This document shows positions 37,523 to 49,527 of a DNA stretch of 64,000 bases, one piece after another (position 1 is the first letter of the stretch; each line of letters opens with the position of its first letter). The notes under the pieces were generated by a model. The model saw nothing but the letters and a program-made list of their open reading frames with translations, was not told the DNA's origin and ran no database searches. A program made the translations under genes and the position numbers. This DNA comes from Thermomonas sp. Lineage in GTDB: Bacteria; Pseudomonadota; Gammaproteobacteria; Xanthomonadales; Xanthomonadaceae. Location of the stretch: assembly GCF_019104945.1 (NCBI RefSeq), contig NZ_JAHRWW010000033.1, positions 49,162-113,161 on the forward strand, written 5' to 3'.

Positions 37523-39535
37523 TTACTGCCAGTAGTGGTTAGCCATCGCCAACAGCGCGATGAGGCCAAGGATCATTGCGAATGCATAGTGGTAGAGATA
37601 ACCCGATTGCACCTTACGCGCCATCGCCGCCACCATGCCGGTCAAACTCACGCTGCCATTCACGGCACCGTCAATCACACGGCTGTCGATCAGGTTAGAG
37701 CCCTGCCCTAACTTCAAGCTGCCACCCGCCAGCCCGCCGATCCACAGATCGTCCATGTAGAACTTACGCTGCAGCACCTTGATCGGCGCTGCCAGCGCAC
37801 GTACCACGCCCGTCCGCAGCTCTGGCTTGATGATGTAGAGCAGCGTTGCCGTGGCAAAACCAAGGAAGGCCAGCCAGAACGGCAGAGTCATGAAGCCATG
37901 CAGCGCGAACGCCACCGGACCATGGAACTCTTCTGCGATCTTGGCCACCACGTTGTTTTCTTGCAGCACGTGGATCGAACCGGTGAAGAAGTCGCCAAAC
38001 AGCATCGGGCCTGCGGTGAAGTACCCAATGACCACCGAAGCAATGCCCAGCAGCACCAACGGCACGGTGACCACCCACGGCGACTCGTGCGGCTCATGCG
38101 CACCATGGCCATGATCGTCATGCGCATGGCCATGATCGGCCTGTGCATGGCGGAAACGCTCTTCGCCGAAGAAGGTCAGATACAGCAGGCGGAAGCTGTA
38201 GAAGCTGGTGACGAAGGTCCCCAGAATCACCGCCCACATGCCGTACTGGGCAATCATGTCGCCGGGGTTGGCGTGCGCATGCAACTCGGCGGCAACAATA
38301 ATCGTGTCTTTCGAGTAGTAGCCCGAGAAGAACGGCATCGCCACCAGCGCCAGCGTACCCAGCCACATGGTGATGTGGGTGATCGGCATGTACTTACGCA
38401 GGCCGCCCATCTTGAACATGTCTTGCTCGTGGTGCATGCCGATGATGACCGAACCCGCGCCAAGGAACAGCAGCGCCTTGAAGAAGGCGTGGGTCATCAG
38501 GTGATACACCGCCGCCGAATAGGCCGACACGCCCAGCGCCACGGTCATATAGCCCAGCTGCGACAGCGTGGAATACGCCACCACGCGCTTGATGTCGTTT
38601 TGCACCATGCCGATCAAGCCGGTCCAGAACGCACCCGTTGCACCGATAAACAGCACGAACGACAGCGCCGTGGTTGACAGTTCAAACAGCGGCGACATAC
38701 GCGCCACCATGAAGATACCGGCGGTGACCATGGTTGCGGCGTGGATCAGTGCCGAAATGGGGGTTGGGCCTTCCATCGAGTCCGGCAGCCAGACGTGCAG
38801 CGGCACCTGCGCCGATTTGCCCATCGCACCGATGAACAGGCAGATGCAGATCACCGTCGGGATCGACCAAACATGCCCCGGCAAAATTTCTACAGTGGCA
38901 TTTTTGATGGCATCGGTATTGGCAAACGCGGTGACGTAATCCAGCGTGCCGACCCAATACAGCACACCGGCGATACCGAGCAGGAAGCCGAAGTCACCCA
39001 CGCGGTTGACCATAAACGCTTTCAGGTTGGCAAACACCGCCGTCGGTTTCTTGTACCAAAACCCGATCAGCAAGTAGGACACAAGGCCCACGGCTTCCCA
39101 GCCGAAGAACAACTGCATGAAGTTATTGCTCATCACCAGCATCAGCATACTGAAGGTGAATAGCGAGATGTAGCTGAAGAAGCGGGTGTAGCCGTCGTCA
39201 TCGGCCATGTAGCCAATGGTGTAGATATGCACCAGCAGCGAAACGAAGGTCACCACGACCATCATCATCGCGGTGAGCTTATCCACCATGAAGCCTACGT
39301 CCACCGAGATGCTACCAGCCGTCAGCCAGTTATACAGATTCTCGTTGAACACGGCCGCGCCCTGCATCAACTGCCACAGCACATACATCGACAGTGCACT
39401 GCTGGCAGCCACGCCCAAAATCGTGACCGAATGCGAGGCGGTGCGGCCAATCTTCTTGCCGAACAGGCCCGCAATCAGGCTGCCGATCAACGGCAGCAGC
39501 ACCACTAAAATCAAATGGGTTTTCGAGATGGCCAT
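37523..39535 (-). CDS. nuoL: NADH-quinone oxidoreductase subunit L
   Basis: 670 residues. Largest antiporter-like subunit: Q-V-P-L-H-V-W-L-P-D-S-M-E-G-P-T-P motif, K-R-V-V-A-Y-S-T-L-S-Q-L-G, and the long C-terminal lateral helix region. A His/Asp-rich insert (about 470-490) lies in a loop and might bind metal or simply be a linker. It starts 3 bases after nuoK. Confidence 0.96.
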   Translation of the reverse strand: MAISKTHLILVVLLPLIGSLIAGLFGKKIGRTASHSVTILGVAASSALSMYVLWQLMQGAAVFNENLYNWLTAGSISVDVGFMVDKLTAMMMVVVTFVSLLVHIYTIGYMADDDGYTRFFSYISLFTFSMLMLVMSNNFMQLFFGWEAVGLVSYLLIGFWYKKPTAVFANLKAFMVNRVGDFGFLLGIAGVLYWVGTLDYVTAFANTDAIKNATVEILPGHVWSIPTVICICLFIGAMGKSAQVPLHVWLPDSMEGPTPISALIHAATMVTAGIFMVARMSPLFELSTTALSFVLFIGATGAFWTGLIGMVQNDIKRVVAYSTLSQLGYMTVALGVSAYSAAVYHLMTHAFFKALLFLGAGSVIIGMHHEQDMFKMGGLRKYMPITHITMWLGTLALVAMPFFSGYYSKDTIIVAAELHAHANPGDMIAQYGMWAVILGTFVTSFYSFRLLYLTFFGEERFRHAQADHGHAHDDHGHGAHEPHESPWVVTVPLVLLGIASVVIGYFTAGPMLFGDFFTGSIHVLQENNVVAKIAEEFHGPVAFALHGFMTLPFWLAFLGFATATLLYIIKPELRTGVVRALAAPIKVLQRKFYMDDLWIGGLAGGSLKLGQGSNLIDSRVIDGAVNGSVSLTGMVAAMARKVQSGYLYHYAFAMILGLIALLAMANHYWQ

Positions 39536-39538
39536 GCG

Positions 39539-39862
39539 TCAGCCCTTCAACATGTCGATGTCGGCAACGTCAATCGTGCGACGGTTGCGGAACAGGGTCA
39601 CCAAGATCGCCAAACCGATCGCTGCTTCCGCAGCGGCCACGGTGAGGATGAAGAACACGAACACTTGCCCAGCGGCATCCCCCAGCGAACGCGAGAACGC
39701 TACGAAGTTGATGTTCACCGACAGCAGCATCAGCTCTAGCGACACCAAGAGCATGATGACGTTCTTACGGTTCAAAAAGAGCCCCGCCACGCTGATGCAA
39801 AACAGCACCGCGCCCAGCGTGAGGTAGTGGCCCAAGGATAGGCCGGTTAAAAGTGTATTCAC
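39539..39862 (-). CDS. nuoK: NADH-quinone oxidoreductase subunit K
   Basis: 107 residues, three membrane helices with conserved Glu residues in [13 protein letters not shown] and A-E-A-A-I-G-L. Its ATG overlaps the nuoJ stop. Confidence 0.96.
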   Translation of the reverse strand: MNTLLTGLSLGHYLTLGAVLFCISVAGLFLNRKNVIMLLVSLELMLLSVNINFVAFSRSLGDAAGQVFVFFILTVAAAEAAIGLAILVTLFRNRRTIDVADIDMLKG

Positions 39863-40503
39863 GGGGTTCCCTCCTCGGCCTTGGGTGCTTCAACCACCGG
39901 CACTTCGGCTTGCATCTTCACCAAACGCACACGCTCGGCGGGCTTGGCACGCACCTGCTCAGCCGGGTTCTGGTGCTTGGCACCCGGGCGACGGCGCAGA
40001 GTCAGCATCACGGCGGCCACCACGGCCACGGTCAAAATCACGGCGGCGGTTTCAAACGGCAGCATAAAATCGGTGAACAGTGCACGCGCCAACCAAATGG
40101 TATTGGGTGCCTCGCCACCGGCAGCGGCGTTGTCGGCCAGCGGTGCTTGCGCTGCGGCGCGCACACCGATCAGTACCAGCATTTGCACCAGCATCACTGC
40201 CGCCACAATGAGGCCCACCGGCAGATAGCGCACGAAGCCCTGACGCATCGGCACTTTATCCATGTCGAGCATCATCACCACGAACAGGAACAGCACCATC
40301 ACCGCGCCCACATACACCAGCACCAAGGTGAGGCCGAGGAATTCCACATTCCCCAGAATCCAGGTGCAGGCCACGGAGAAGAACGTCAGCACCAGATACA
40401 GCACGGCGTGCACCGGGTTGCGGGCGCTGATGGCGGCCAAACCAGCCCCCGCCGCGACGGCGGCAAAGGCGAGAAAGGCTAAAGTTTGAAAATCGAAGTC
40501 CAT
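39859..40503 (-). CDS. nuoJ: NADH-quinone oxidoreductase subunit J
   Basis: 214 residues from ATG 40503 ([10 protein letters not shown]); an upstream Met at 40554 lies in the nuoI 3' end. Five membrane helices with the [14 protein letters not shown] pi-bulge helix, then a Pro/Glu-rich cytoplasmic tail of about 50 residues. Confidence 0.95.
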   Translation of the reverse strand: MDFDFQTLAFLAFAAVAAGAGLAAISARNPVHAVLYLVLTFFSVACTWILGNVEFLGLTLVLVYVGAVMVLFLFVVMMLDMDKVPMRQGFVRYLPVGLIVAAVMLVQMLVLIGVRAAAQAPLADNAAAGGEAPNTIWLARALFTDFMLPFETAAVILTVAVVAAVMLTLRRRPGAKHQNPAEQVRAKPAERVRLVKMQAEVPVVEAPKAEEGTP

Positions 40504-40516
40504 GCAGTGTCGTGCC

Positions 40517-41008
40517 TCAACGATAAGGGGCATCGGCTGCGCGACGCTCGGCAATTTCCGCCTCTAGGCGGTCGCCGATCGCGAGCAGTTTGGGCTTGGT
40601 CATAATGTTCTGACCGCGCTGATCGAAGTGATACTCGTGAATATGCGTTTCCACGATGGAGTCGGTGGGGCAAGACTCTTCGCAGAAACCGCAGAAAATG
40701 CACTTGAATAGGTCGATCTCATAGCGCGTGGTACGGCGGCTACCGTCGTCTTCACGCGGTTCGGCTTCAATGGTGATCGCCAGCGCCGGGCACACCGCTT
40801 CGCACAGTTTGCAGGCGATGCAGCGCTCTTCACCATTTTCATAGCGACGCAGTGCATGCAGGCCACGGAAGCGCGGCGACATCGGGGTTTTTTCCATCGG
40901 GTACATCAGCGTGTACTTGGGACGGAATAGATACTTCAAGGTCAACCACATGCCGCTGAGCATTTCCAGCAGCAGCAGGCTCTTGAAGTAAGACACTACC
41001 TTACTCAT
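40517..41008 (-). CDS. nuoI: NADH-quinone oxidoreductase subunit I
   Basis: 163 residues with two [4Fe-4S] ferredoxin motifs: C63-C66-C69-C73 and C103-C106-C109-C113. It links the peripheral arm to cluster N2. The ATG overlaps the nuoH stop. Confidence 0.97.
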   Translation of the reverse strand: MSKVVSYFKSLLLLEMLSGMWLTLKYLFRPKYTLMYPMEKTPMSPRFRGLHALRRYENGEERCIACKLCEAVCPALAITIEAEPREDDGSRRTTRYEIDLFKCIFCGFCEESCPTDSIVETHIHEYHFDQRGQNIMTKPKLLAIGDRLEAEIAERRAADAPYR

Positions 41009-42120
41009 GCCGCAGCTCCCATTTCACCGCCACCAATGATGCCGAAATAGACCATCAGCGCGGTGACAAAAATCCAAGCGAGGGTAATTGGAATGAACAC
41101 CTTCCAACCCAAGCGCATGATCTGGTCATAGCGGTAGCGCGGGAATGTTGCGCGCAGCCACAGGAAGCAGGTGGCGAAGAAGAACATCTTGGCAAACAGC
41201 CACCACCAACCATCACCCAGCACGGTAGAAACCAGCGGAATATCCGGGATCAGGGCTGCAGGAATGGGGGAGAGCCAGCCGCCAAGGAAGAACGTGGCGG
41301 TTAGGATGCTGACCAGAATCATGTTGGCGTATTCGGCCAAGAAGAACAGCGCGAACTGCGAGCCAGAGTATTCCACCATGTGACCGGCGACGATTTCCGA
41401 CTCACCTTCCACCACGTCGAATGGCAGACGGTTGGTTTCAGCCACACCCGACACGAAGTAGATCACAAACAACGGCAGCAGCGGCAGGAAGAACCAGTTC
41501 AAGAAGCCGCCCTTACCCGCCTGCGCCATCACAATGTCAGAGATATTCAGGCTACCGGCGGCGATCAATACACCCACCAGCGAGAAGCCCATGGCGATTT
41601 CGTAGCTGATCATCTGCGCCGAGGCGCGCATGGCACCTAGGAACGCATACTTCGAGTTGGAGGCCCAGCCCGCGATGATCACGCCATAGATACCAAGGCC
41701 GGTCATCGCCAGCAGGTATAACAAACCTGCATTGGCATTTGACAACACCACTTTGGAATCAAACGGCACCACCGCCCAGGCGGCGAACGCTGGCACCAGC
41801 GACAGCATCGGCGCTAAGCGATATAGCACCGGATGCGCCACGGTGGGCTGCACCACTTCTTTGAACAGCAGTTTGAACACGTCGGCGAAGGCCTGCAGGA
41901 TGCCCCAGCCCACATACATCGGCCCGTGGCGAACGTGCATCCAGCCGATGAACTTACGTTCCCAGACCACATAGAAGGCCACGGCCAAAATTACCGGCAC
42001 GGCGATGGCGAGGATCTTCAGCACGATCCACACCAGCAAGCCGGTGGCACCGAACGAAAGCAATGCCTCGCGCAGCGGGTCGATGGCGTACTGCATTACG
42101 GGATTGGCGACAGTCATCAT
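41005..42120 (-). CDS. nuoH: NADH-quinone oxidoreductase subunit H
   Basis: 371 residues, about eight membrane helices, part of the quinone chamber. Conserved [16 protein letters not shown] and [15 protein letters not shown] segments. Two adjacent Met codons; the ATG overlaps the nuoG stop. Confidence 0.97.
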   Translation of the reverse strand: MMTVANPVMQYAIDPLREALLSFGATGLLVWIVLKILAIAVPVILAVAFYVVWERKFIGWMHVRHGPMYVGWGILQAFADVFKLLFKEVVQPTVAHPVLYRLAPMLSLVPAFAAWAVVPFDSKVVLSNANAGLLYLLAMTGLGIYGVIIAGWASNSKYAFLGAMRASAQMISYEIAMGFSLVGVLIAAGSLNISDIVMAQAGKGGFLNWFFLPLLPLFVIYFVSGVAETNRLPFDVVEGESEIVAGHMVEYSGSQFALFFLAEYANMILVSILTATFFLGGWLSPIPAALIPDIPLVSTVLGDGWWWLFAKMFFFATCFLWLRATFPRYRYDQIMRLGWKVFIPITLAWIFVTALMVYFGIIGGGEMGAAA

Positions 42121-44345
42121 GCGCGCGCAACCTCAACCTTAGTAGCGGCCACTAGCGGCGCGGTAGCGCCGTAGCCAGATTCAATCCATACGGTACCAGC
42201 CGCCACCTTGGCGTCCACCGACACCTGCAGCGTGGCGTTGCCCGCAGCGGTGCTGAATTTCACCATGCTGCCGTCGGTGATGCCGTTTGCATCAGCGGGG
42301 TTCAGCACGGCGCGTGGACCAACGGTTAGCGGATGGGCTTGCAGTGCGGCGCAGCGGCGAATGATCGAATCCACGCGATAGATCGCCTGCGATACAGCCA
42401 GTTCCAGACCACTATTGGAGGCCGTAACCGCACTCCCCTTCGCCACCTGCACCGGCTTGGACTTGAGGCCCGCACGCAGGCCCGCCAAGTCGGTGAACTC
42501 AAAGCCCGCAAGCTTGAGCTCACCGCCCAAAGCGCGCAGGAAGCGCCAGCCCGAATGCGCCGCACCCGGCAGCTTGCCCGCTGCGGCGGTCTGCTGTTCC
42601 ACGCCATCAAGATTGGTTAGCGTGGCTTCAATTTCTGGCAGCGCGCCAATGGGTAGAATGACGTCGGCCACATCACGCGTGGACTGGCAGGCGAACTGGC
42701 TGAACGCGATCACTTTCGCACCGCTCAGCGCCTTCATTGCCGCCTGCTGATTAGCAAAATCCAGACCGGGCTCAATGCCATACAGCACATAGGCCGAACG
42801 CGGCTGCGCCAACATGGTTTGTGCATCGCGCGCGGTGGGCAACACACCCAAGCGGGTGAGGCCCAGCGCATTGGCACCTTGCGGCACGCGGCACAATTTG
42901 GCGTTGTTGGCCGCTGCGAACTCGGCCGCCGCCTTACGGATCTGCGCCGCATGCGGGCCGTTTTCAGCCACGGCGCCCACGATCACAGCGACATTCGCCG
43001 CGCCATCAAGCTGCACCTTGGCCAGCTCCGCCGCGATCTGCGATGGCGCCACAATATGCTTGCCGGTGATGGTGAAGGTGAATTCAAAATCGACCGGGTT
43101 GACGACGTGAATCTTGGCACCTTTCTTGAACGCCTTACGAATGCGCTGATGCAGTAGCGGCACTTCGTGACGGATGTTCGAGCCTACGATCACAATGGTG
43201 TCGGCTTTTTCGATCTCGGCCACCGGCATTCCGAAGACTTCGGCAACGGCCCCGTCGGAAAGATCCAACTGGCTGATGCGGTGATCGATATTGCCACTGC
43301 CTAAACCGTCGGCCAGACGCGCCAGCAGCGCGCCCTCTTCGTTTGACGTAGCCGGATGCACCAGCACGCCCAAGCTGTCGCCACGATGTTCTGAAAGAAT
43401 CTTGGCCGCCATGTCCAGCGCCTCTTCCAGCGAAGCTTCACGGAAGCTATCGCCGTCGCGGATCAGCGGCACACTGGCGCGGTCTTCGGCATACAGGCCT
43501 TCGTGGGCGTAGCGGTCGCGATCGGACAGCCAGCACTCGTTCACCGCTTCATTATCACGCGGTACGCTGCGCAGCACTTCGCCACGGCGCGAATGATGGA
43601 ACAAGTTGCTGCCGAGAGCATCGTGATAACCCAGCGACGGACGCGCGGTGAGTTCCCACGGACGCGCCTTGAAGCGATACACCTTGTTGGTGAGCGCGCC
43701 CACCGGGCAAACGTCGATGACGTTACCCGAAAGTTCGGTGGTCAGCGGCTTGCCATCGTAGGTACCGATCTGCAGGTCTTCACCGCGATACATGCCGCCC
43801 AGCTCGTAGGTGCCAGCAATTTCAGCGGTGACGCGGATGCAGCGCGTGCAGTGAATGCAGCGGGTCATTTCGCTGGCCACCAGCGGGCCGAGATCTTCAT
43901 CGGCCACAGAGCGCTTGCGCTCTACAAAGCGGTTGACCGAACGGCCATAGCCCAGCGACAGATCCTGCAGTTCGCACTCGCCGCCTTGGTCACAGACAGG
44001 GCAGTCCAGCGGGTGGTTGATCAGCAAGAACTCCATTACGTTACGTTGGGCCTTGAGGGCCTTATCGTTACGCGTAAACACCTTCATGCCGTCCATCACC
44101 GGCGTAGCGCAGGCAGGCGACGGCTTCGGCGCGGCGCGGCCGCCCACTTCGGTATCCACCAAGCACATGCGGCAGTTGGCCGCGATCGGCAATTTTTCGT
44201 GGTAACAGAAGCGCGGCACCGGGATGCCTGCTTTATCTGTCGCTTGAATGATCATGGAACCTTTTGGAACCGCCAGTTCCTTACCATCCACAAAGATGGT
44301 GACGTGGTCGGGCGGTAGGTTCGGATTTACGGGTTGTGCGCTCAC
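42117..44345 (-). CDS. nuoG: NADH-quinone oxidoreductase subunit G
   Basis: 742 residues. N-terminal [2Fe-2S] ferredoxin domain (C-Y-H-E-K ... C-R-M-C-L), His/Cys [4Fe-4S] region ([11 protein letters not shown]) and second cluster motif (C-I-H-C-T-R-C), then a molybdopterin-oxidoreductase-like domain without cofactor function. Overlaps nuoF by 4 bases. Confidence 0.96.
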   Translation of the reverse strand: MSAQPVNPNLPPDHVTIFVDGKELAVPKGSMIIQATDKAGIPVPRFCYHEKLPIAANCRMCLVDTEVGGRAAPKPSPACATPVMDGMKVFTRNDKALKAQRNVMEFLLINHPLDCPVCDQGGECELQDLSLGYGRSVNRFVERKRSVADEDLGPLVASEMTRCIHCTRCIRVTAEIAGTYELGGMYRGEDLQIGTYDGKPLTTELSGNVIDVCPVGALTNKVYRFKARPWELTARPSLGYHDALGSNLFHHSRRGEVLRSVPRDNEAVNECWLSDRDRYAHEGLYAEDRASVPLIRDGDSFREASLEEALDMAAKILSEHRGDSLGVLVHPATSNEEGALLARLADGLGSGNIDHRISQLDLSDGAVAEVFGMPVAEIEKADTIVIVGSNIRHEVPLLHQRIRKAFKKGAKIHVVNPVDFEFTFTITGKHIVAPSQIAAELAKVQLDGAANVAVIVGAVAENGPHAAQIRKAAAEFAAANNAKLCRVPQGANALGLTRLGVLPTARDAQTMLAQPRSAYVLYGIEPGLDFANQQAAMKALSGAKVIAFSQFACQSTRDVADVILPIGALPEIEATLTNLDGVEQQTAAAGKLPGAAHSGWRFLRALGGELKLAGFEFTDLAGLRAGLKSKPVQVAKGSAVTASNSGLELAVSQAIYRVDSIIRRCAALQAHPLTVGPRAVLNPADANGITDGSMVKFSTAAGNATLQVSVDAKVAAGTVWIESGYGATAPLVAATKVEVARA

Positions 44346-45709
44346 GCCACCACCTTCTCAGCCTTGACCAGCGTGCCCGCGCGTTCGTCATCGACGTAAA
44401 ACCGCTTGTTCACGATGGCATATTCAAATTCATGCCAGTAATGGCGAAGGAAACCCTGCACCGGCCACGCGGCCGCTTCACCGAAGGCGCAAATGGTGTG
44501 GCCTTCGATCTGCCCTGCCGCGGCTTTGAGCATGTGCAGGTCATCCATATCGGCCTCCAAATTGGCGATACGGTTGAGCATGCGATTCATCCAGCCGGTG
44601 CCTTCGCGGCACGGCGTGCACTGGCCGCAGCTTTCATTTTTGTAGAAGCGGCTGATGCGCTGACAGGCGCGCACCATGCAGGTGGTTTCGTCCATCACCA
44701 CAACGGCACCAGAACCAAGACCGGAACCAGCCTTCTGAATGGCGTCGTAGTCCATGGTCAGGCCCATCATGATGTCACCCGGCAGCACCGGCATCGACGA
44801 ACCACCGGGGATCACGGCCTTGATCTTATGGCCTTTGCGTACGCCGCCGCACAGCTCTAGTAGCTCGGAGAACGGGGTGCCCAAGCGGATTTCATGATTA
44901 CCCGGATTGGCCACATGACCCGACACCGAGAAAATCTTGCAACCGCCGTTGTTCGGCTTGCCTAAATTCAAGAACCACTCGGCGCCGTTGCGCACGATGG
45001 CAGGCACAGAGGCATAGGTTTCGGTGTTGTTGATGGTGGTGGGCTTGCCGTACAGGCCGAAGTTGGCTGGGAACGGCGGCTTGAAGCGCGGCTGGCCTTT
45101 CTTGCCTTCCAGCGATTCCATCAACGCAGTTTCTTCACCGCAAATGTAGGCGCCCGCGCCGAGTGCGTTGTAGATATCAATATCCACGCCGCTACCAAGC
45201 ACGTTTTTACCCAGCCAGCCGTGCTTATAGGCTTCCGCCAATGCTTCTTCGATATGCTCGAACGGCTCGTGGTGGAACTCGCCGCGCATGTAGTTGTAGG
45301 CCACCTTGGTATTGGTGGCGTAGCAGGCAATGGCGAGGCCTTCCAACACCGCATGCGGGTTGTAGCGCAGGATGTCACGGTCTTTGCAGGTACCCGGCTC
45401 GGATTCGTCCGAGTTGCACAGGATGTATTTTTCACCATCGTGCTTGGGCATGAAGCTCCACTTCAGCCCGGTGGGGAAGCCTGCACCACCGCGACCACGC
45501 AGGCCCGAGGCCTTGATCATCTCGATGATATCGGGGCCCGGAATTTTTTCCGTCAGCACCTTGCGTAGCGCCTGGTAGCCGCCGGTCTTGAGGTAGTTTT
45601 CATACGACCACGGCTTATCAAAATGCAGCGTGGTGTACACGGCTTGGTGTTCCTTCGGTGCAGGACCGACGGGGCCGTAGCCTTCTGAGTAGTGAGAATG
45701 TCCAGCCAT
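44342..45709 (-). CDS. nuoF: NADH-quinone oxidoreductase subunit F
   Basis: 455 residues. NADH and FMN binding ([14 protein letters not shown] and [10 protein letters not shown]) and the N3 cluster motif [13 protein letters not shown]. Start overlaps the nuoE stop by one base. Confidence 0.97.
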   Translation of the reverse strand: MAGHSHYSEGYGPVGPAPKEHQAVYTTLHFDKPWSYENYLKTGGYQALRKVLTEKIPGPDIIEMIKASGLRGRGGAGFPTGLKWSFMPKHDGEKYILCNSDESEPGTCKDRDILRYNPHAVLEGLAIACYATNTKVAYNYMRGEFHHEPFEHIEEALAEAYKHGWLGKNVLGSGVDIDIYNALGAGAYICGEETALMESLEGKKGQPRFKPPFPANFGLYGKPTTINNTETYASVPAIVRNGAEWFLNLGKPNNGGCKIFSVSGHVANPGNHEIRLGTPFSELLELCGGVRKGHKIKAVIPGGSSMPVLPGDIMMGLTMDYDAIQKAGSGLGSGAVVVMDETTCMVRACQRISRFYKNESCGQCTPCREGTGWMNRMLNRIANLEADMDDLHMLKAAAGQIEGHTICAFGEAAAWPVQGFLRHYWHEFEYAIVNKRFYVDDERAGTLVKAEKVVA

Positions 45710-46236
45710 TACTTCAATCCATCCAGCAGCTCGTCCACTTTTTCAGGGGTGAGCTTTTCGTGGTAATGCCCATTGATCACAACCACCGGGGCGCCGCAGC
45801 AAGCGGCCACGCATTCTTCCTCACACTTGAGGTAAACGCGCCCATCTTCGGTGGACTCGCCCAGCTTGATACCGAGCTTCTTCTCCGCATGCGCGACAAG
45901 ATCATTCCCGCCATTGAGCCAGCAGCTGATATTGGTGCAGAAGGCAACGTTATTACGCCCCACCGGCTTGGTCTCAAACATCGAGTAGAAGGTGGCAACC
46001 TCGTAGGCCCATACCGGCGGAATATCGAGATATTTCGCTACCGCCGCCATGAGCTCATCGGTTAAGAAACCGACGTTTTGCTCTTGCGCGGCGTACAGCC
46101 CTTGCAGCACGGCAGAACGCTTGCGGTCGGCCGGGAACTTGGTCAGCCAGTGGTCGATATGCGCGCGCGTTGCATCCGACAGTACCACCATCGGATCTAC
46201 GTTGCGGCACGCCTCAAAATTACCTGTTGCTTTCAT
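45709..46236 (-). CDS. nuoE: NADH-quinone oxidoreductase subunit E
   Basis: 175 residues of the thioredoxin-like [2Fe-2S] fold: C-T-N-I-S-C-W-L and [13 protein letters not shown]. An alternative Met at residue 16 exists, but the ATG overlapping the nuoD stop fits the coupling seen throughout this operon. Confidence 0.95.
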   Translation of the reverse strand: MKATGNFEACRNVDPMVVLSDATRAHIDHWLTKFPADRKRSAVLQGLYAAQEQNVGFLTDELMAAVAKYLDIPPVWAYEVATFYSMFETKPVGRNNVAFCTNISCWLNGGNDLVAHAEKKLGIKLGESTEDGRVYLKCEEECVAACCGAPVVVINGHYHEKLTPEKVDELLDGLK

Positions 46237-47543
46237 CGATCCACCTCACCAAACACGATGTCGTAGGTACCGATCATCGCTACCACGTCGGAGAGCATGT
46301 GCCCCTTCGTGATTTCATCCATTGACGACAAATGCGCAAAGCCCGGCGCGCGTAGGTGCACGCGGAACGGCTTATTGGCACCGTCGGACGCCAAGTAGCA
46401 GCCAAATTCACCCTTCGGGGCTTCCACCGCGCAGTAGGTTTCACCTTCTGGCACGCAGTAGCCTTCTGAGAACAGTTTGAAGTGGTGAATCAGCGCTTCC
46501 ATGCTGTGCTTCATTTCTTTGCGCGACGGCGGTGCCACCTTGTAGTTATTGGTGATCACCGGGCCGGGGTTGGCCTTCAGCCACTTCACGCACTGCTGAA
46601 TAATGTGGTTGGACTGGCGCATTTCGGCCATACGCACTAGGTAGCGGTCGTAGCAGTCGCCGTTCACACCCACCGGAATATCGAAATCCACTTCGGCGTA
46701 CTTGGCATAGGGCTGCTTCTTGCGCAGATCCCATTCAATACCCGAGCCGCGCAGCATTGGGCCACTCATGCCCCATGCTTTGGCCTGCTCCGGCGTTACC
46801 ACGCCAATGCCAACGGTACGCTGCTTCCAAATACGGTTCTCGGTGAGCAGGGTTTCGTACTCATCCATCCGGTTCGGGAACTCTTGTGTGAAATGCTCCA
46901 AGTAGTCCAGCAGCGAGCCTTCGCGCCATTCGTTGAAGCGCTTGAGCTTCGCACCCTTATGCCAAGGCGATTCTTTGTACTTGGGCATATGGTCGGGAAG
47001 ATCACGGTACACACCACCGGGGCGGTAGTACGCGGCGTGCATACGCGCGCCGGATACGGCTTCGTAGCAGTCCATCAGCTCTTCACGTTCGCGGAAGGCG
47101 TACAGAAACACCGCCATCGCACCCAAGTCGAGGCCGTTAGAGCCCAGCCACATCAGGTGGTTCAAGATGCGGGTGATTTCGTCGTACATGGTGCGAATCC
47201 ACTGCCCGCGCTCCGGCACTTCGATCCCCATCAGGGTTTCGATGGCGCGCACATAGGCGTGTTCGTTGCACATCATGGAGACGTAATCCAGACGATCCAT
47301 GTACGGGATCGACTGGTTAAAGGGCTTGGACTCGGCCAGCTTTTCGGTACCGCGATGCAGCAGCCCGATATGCGGGTCGCAGCGGCGCACGGTTTCGCCG
47401 TCCATTTCCAAAATTAGACGCAACACGCCGTGCGCGGCCGGGTGCTGCGGGCCGAAGTTCATGGTGTAGTTGCGAATTTCTTGCAGCGACTCGGCCGCAC
47501 TACTGGCAAACGCCTGCCCGCTGGGTTCGACATGCGCGTTCAT
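46233..47543 (-). CDS. nuoD: NADH-quinone oxidoreductase subunit D
   Basis: 436 residues, the 49-kDa-type subunit forming the quinone site with NuoB. Conserved [14 protein letters not shown] and [12 protein letters not shown]. Encoded separately from nuoC, unlike the E. coli nuoCD fusion. Confidence 0.97.
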   Translation of the reverse strand: MNAHVEPSGQAFASSAAESLQEIRNYTMNFGPQHPAAHGVLRLILEMDGETVRRCDPHIGLLHRGTEKLAESKPFNQSIPYMDRLDYVSMMCNEHAYVRAIETLMGIEVPERGQWIRTMYDEITRILNHLMWLGSNGLDLGAMAVFLYAFREREELMDCYEAVSGARMHAAYYRPGGVYRDLPDHMPKYKESPWHKGAKLKRFNEWREGSLLDYLEHFTQEFPNRMDEYETLLTENRIWKQRTVGIGVVTPEQAKAWGMSGPMLRGSGIEWDLRKKQPYAKYAEVDFDIPVGVNGDCYDRYLVRMAEMRQSNHIIQQCVKWLKANPGPVITNNYKVAPPSRKEMKHSMEALIHHFKLFSEGYCVPEGETYCAVEAPKGEFGCYLASDGANKPFRVHLRAPGFAHLSSMDEITKGHMLSDVVAMIGTYDIVFGEVDR

Positions 47544-48304
47544 CGGCGCGTCTCCCGCTGCAAGATACGATTGGTGCGTTCGGCCTCGGCCGTGGCTAGG
47601 CTGGCGTTATCGCGAATCACACGGGCCACGCCCACGCGCGGCACCACGCTGGTCACGGGTTCATACACCACGCGTTTTTTCTCCTCGTCGTAGCGCACTT
47701 CCACGTTACCGATCAACGGGAAGTCTTTGCGGAACGGATGCCCCACAAAGCCGTAGTCGGTCAGGATGCGGCGCAGGTCCGGGTGACCATCAAAAATAAT
47801 GCCGTAGAGATCGAACGCTTCGCGCTCGAACCAGTCGGCACCAATCCACAACCCCGTCACCGAAGGCACCAGCGGCAAGCCGTCTTCCGGCGCGAAGCAG
47901 CGCACGCGCAGGCGCAGATTGCGGGCAATCGACAGCAGGTGCAGGTTCACCGCAAAGCGTTTGTGCTCGCGCACGTCCGGCGCCGAAGATGCGGGCTCTT
48001 CGGTCTGGTGGCTGGGCGCTTCACCAAAGCTGAAGCGGCCCATACCCTGGCCTTCCACGCCACGCGAGAAGCCTTGCGAAGACACACCCACGGTATCCCA
48101 TTCGTCGCTGCCGTAGCCGAGATAGTCGATACCGCATAGGTCGATAAAGGTTTCAAACCCAAATTCATCGCGCAGGGTTTTACAGGTGGCCAGCCATTCG
48201 GCCGGGGCCACTTCCAGCGTCACTTCCATACGCGGCTCGGCCACCAGCACAGCGGCTTCGCCAAAGCGTGCCGTTAGCTGTTCGATCAAGGCTCGCGTAC
48301 TCAT
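47540..48304 (-). CDS. nuoC: NADH-quinone oxidoreductase subunit C
   Basis: 254 residues, 30-kDa subunit. Typical [20 protein letters not shown] and [17 protein letters not shown] segments. A polar insert around residues 70-115 is longer than in many homologues. Overlaps nuoD and nuoB by 4 bases each. Confidence 0.96.
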   Translation of the reverse strand: MSTRALIEQLTARFGEAAVLVAEPRMEVTLEVAPAEWLATCKTLRDEFGFETFIDLCGIDYLGYGSDEWDTVGVSSQGFSRGVEGQGMGRFSFGEAPSHQTEEPASSAPDVREHKRFAVNLHLLSIARNLRLRVRCFAPEDGLPLVPSVTGLWIGADWFEREAFDLYGIIFDGHPDLRRILTDYGFVGHPFRKDFPLIGNVEVRYDEEKKRVVYEPVTSVVPRVGVARVIRDNASLATAEAERTNRILQRETRR

Positions 48305-48891
48305 GCGCGCGCCCCTTCTGGCTTGGGCGTGGACGAGAACGGGTTCTGCTCAAGCCGCTTGATTTTCTTCTGCAACTGCAAAATGCCATACACCAGCGCT
48401 TCGGCGGTGGGCGGGCAACCCGGCACGTACACATCCACCGGCACCACGCGATCACAGCCGCGCACCACCGAGTAGGAATAGTGATAGTAACCGCCGCCAT
48501 TGGCGCAGCTACCCATCGAAATCACCCACTTAGGGTCGGGCATCTGGTCATAGACCTTGCGCAGCGCCGGAGCCATCTTGTTGACCAAGGTGCCGGCCAC
48601 GATCATCACGTCGGACTGACGCGGCGAGGGGCGAAACACCACACCGTAGCGGTCAAGGTCAAGACGCGCCGCACCGGCGTGCATCATTTCCACCGCACAG
48701 CAGGCCAAGCCGAAGGTCATCGGCCACATCGAGCCGGTACGCGCCCAGTTCCACAGCGCGTCAAGGCTGGTGGTCACATAGCCGTTTTGCAGCAGCGGGT
48801 TATCCCCATCGGGACGCAGAATGTCATCCAGCCGACCTTCCGGCAGCGGATTACTGGCTGCATCCAATACGTTTTGAACGATATTGCTCAT
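48301..48891 (-). CDS. nuoB: NADH-quinone oxidoreductase subunit B
   Basis: 196 residues from ATG 48891 ([10 protein letters not shown]); a Met at 49008 would extend into nuoA. Carries the N2 [4Fe-4S] ligands C64, C65, C129 and C159 ([24 protein letters not shown]). Confidence 0.97.
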   Translation of the reverse strand: MSNIVQNVLDAASNPLPEGRLDDILRPDGDNPLLQNGYVTTSLDALWNWARTGSMWPMTFGLACCAVEMMHAGAARLDLDRYGVVFRPSPRQSDVMIVAGTLVNKMAPALRKVYDQMPDPKWVISMGSCANGGGYYHYSYSVVRGCDRVVPVDVYVPGCPPTAEALVYGILQLQKKIKRLEQNPFSSTPKPEGARA

Positions 48892-49244
48892 TCCCACTCC
48901 AGCGCGCCGCGCTTCCAGACGTAGACGAAGCCGATCACCAGCAGGCCCAAGAACACGCCCATCTCGATCAACCCAAACAGGCCAAGTTCGCGAAAGACCA
49001 CGGCCCACGGGAACACGAAGGCAATTTCAAGGTCGAAGACGATGAATAAAATTGCGACCAAGTAATAGCGCACATCAAACGGCATACGCGCGTTTTCGAA
49101 AGCATCGAATCCGCATTCGTACGGCGAGAGCTTTTCAGCACTCGGACGCTTGGGGCCAAGCACATTGCCAATGATGATCAGCGCGATGCCGATCCCTGTA
49201 GCAACAATCAGAAACAGCAGAGTGGGCAAATATTCAGCCAGCAC
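48888..49244 (-). CDS. nuoA: NADH-quinone oxidoreductase subunit A
   Basis: 118 residues, three membrane helices; signature P-Y-E-C-G-F-D-A-F and [18 protein letters not shown]. First gene of the 14-gene operon, whose genes are mostly joined by ATGA overlaps. Confidence 0.96.
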   Translation of the reverse strand: MLAEYLPTLLFLIVATGIGIALIIIGNVLGPKRPSAEKLSPYECGFDAFENARMPFDVRYYLVAILFIVFDLEIAFVFPWAVVFRELGLFGLIEMGVFLGLLVIGFVYVWKRGALEWE

Positions 49245-49280
49245 GCGTGCCTCGCTCGTTCTTGTACATAACAGCCGCGC

Positions 49281-49286
49281 ATTCTA
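49281..49286 (-). promoter_or_regulatory. possible -10 element for nuoA
   Basis: TAGAAT on the minus strand, 37 bases before the nuoA start. No good -35 at the right distance, so the call is weak. The 283-base divergent gap otherwise shows a small CCCGC/GCGGG hairpin (49287-49300) and no gene; a tRNA-like sequence was looked for and not found. Confidence 0.3.
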
Positions 49287-49527
49287 CCCGCCCAAGCGGG
49301 TGAAGGGCCAGACCTTCAGCGTGAAGATCAACGTGAATTTCACATCTTTACCGCTACTTTATGCCGCTTTGAGAATCGTTCGCATCAAGAAGAGCGATTT
49401 TTCAAAATCACCCGGAACAAATAGAACGTCTTCACCATCGCCCATTCATGTTCTGGAACAACAGCACTACAGATTGCAGCGTAAACTATTCGCCCATTAC
49501 TTTTCGGCGACAACGCCACGAGGCTGC

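Noticed and set aside
49245..49320. Possible tRNA upstream of nuoA
   Set aside because: Only a small CCCGC/GCGGG hairpin; no cloverleaf or T-loop sequence.
49150..49527. N-terminal extension of the DEAD-box frame
   Set aside because: Overlaps divergent nuoA and lacks family similarity; ATG 49528 has a ribosome site and the expected N-terminus.
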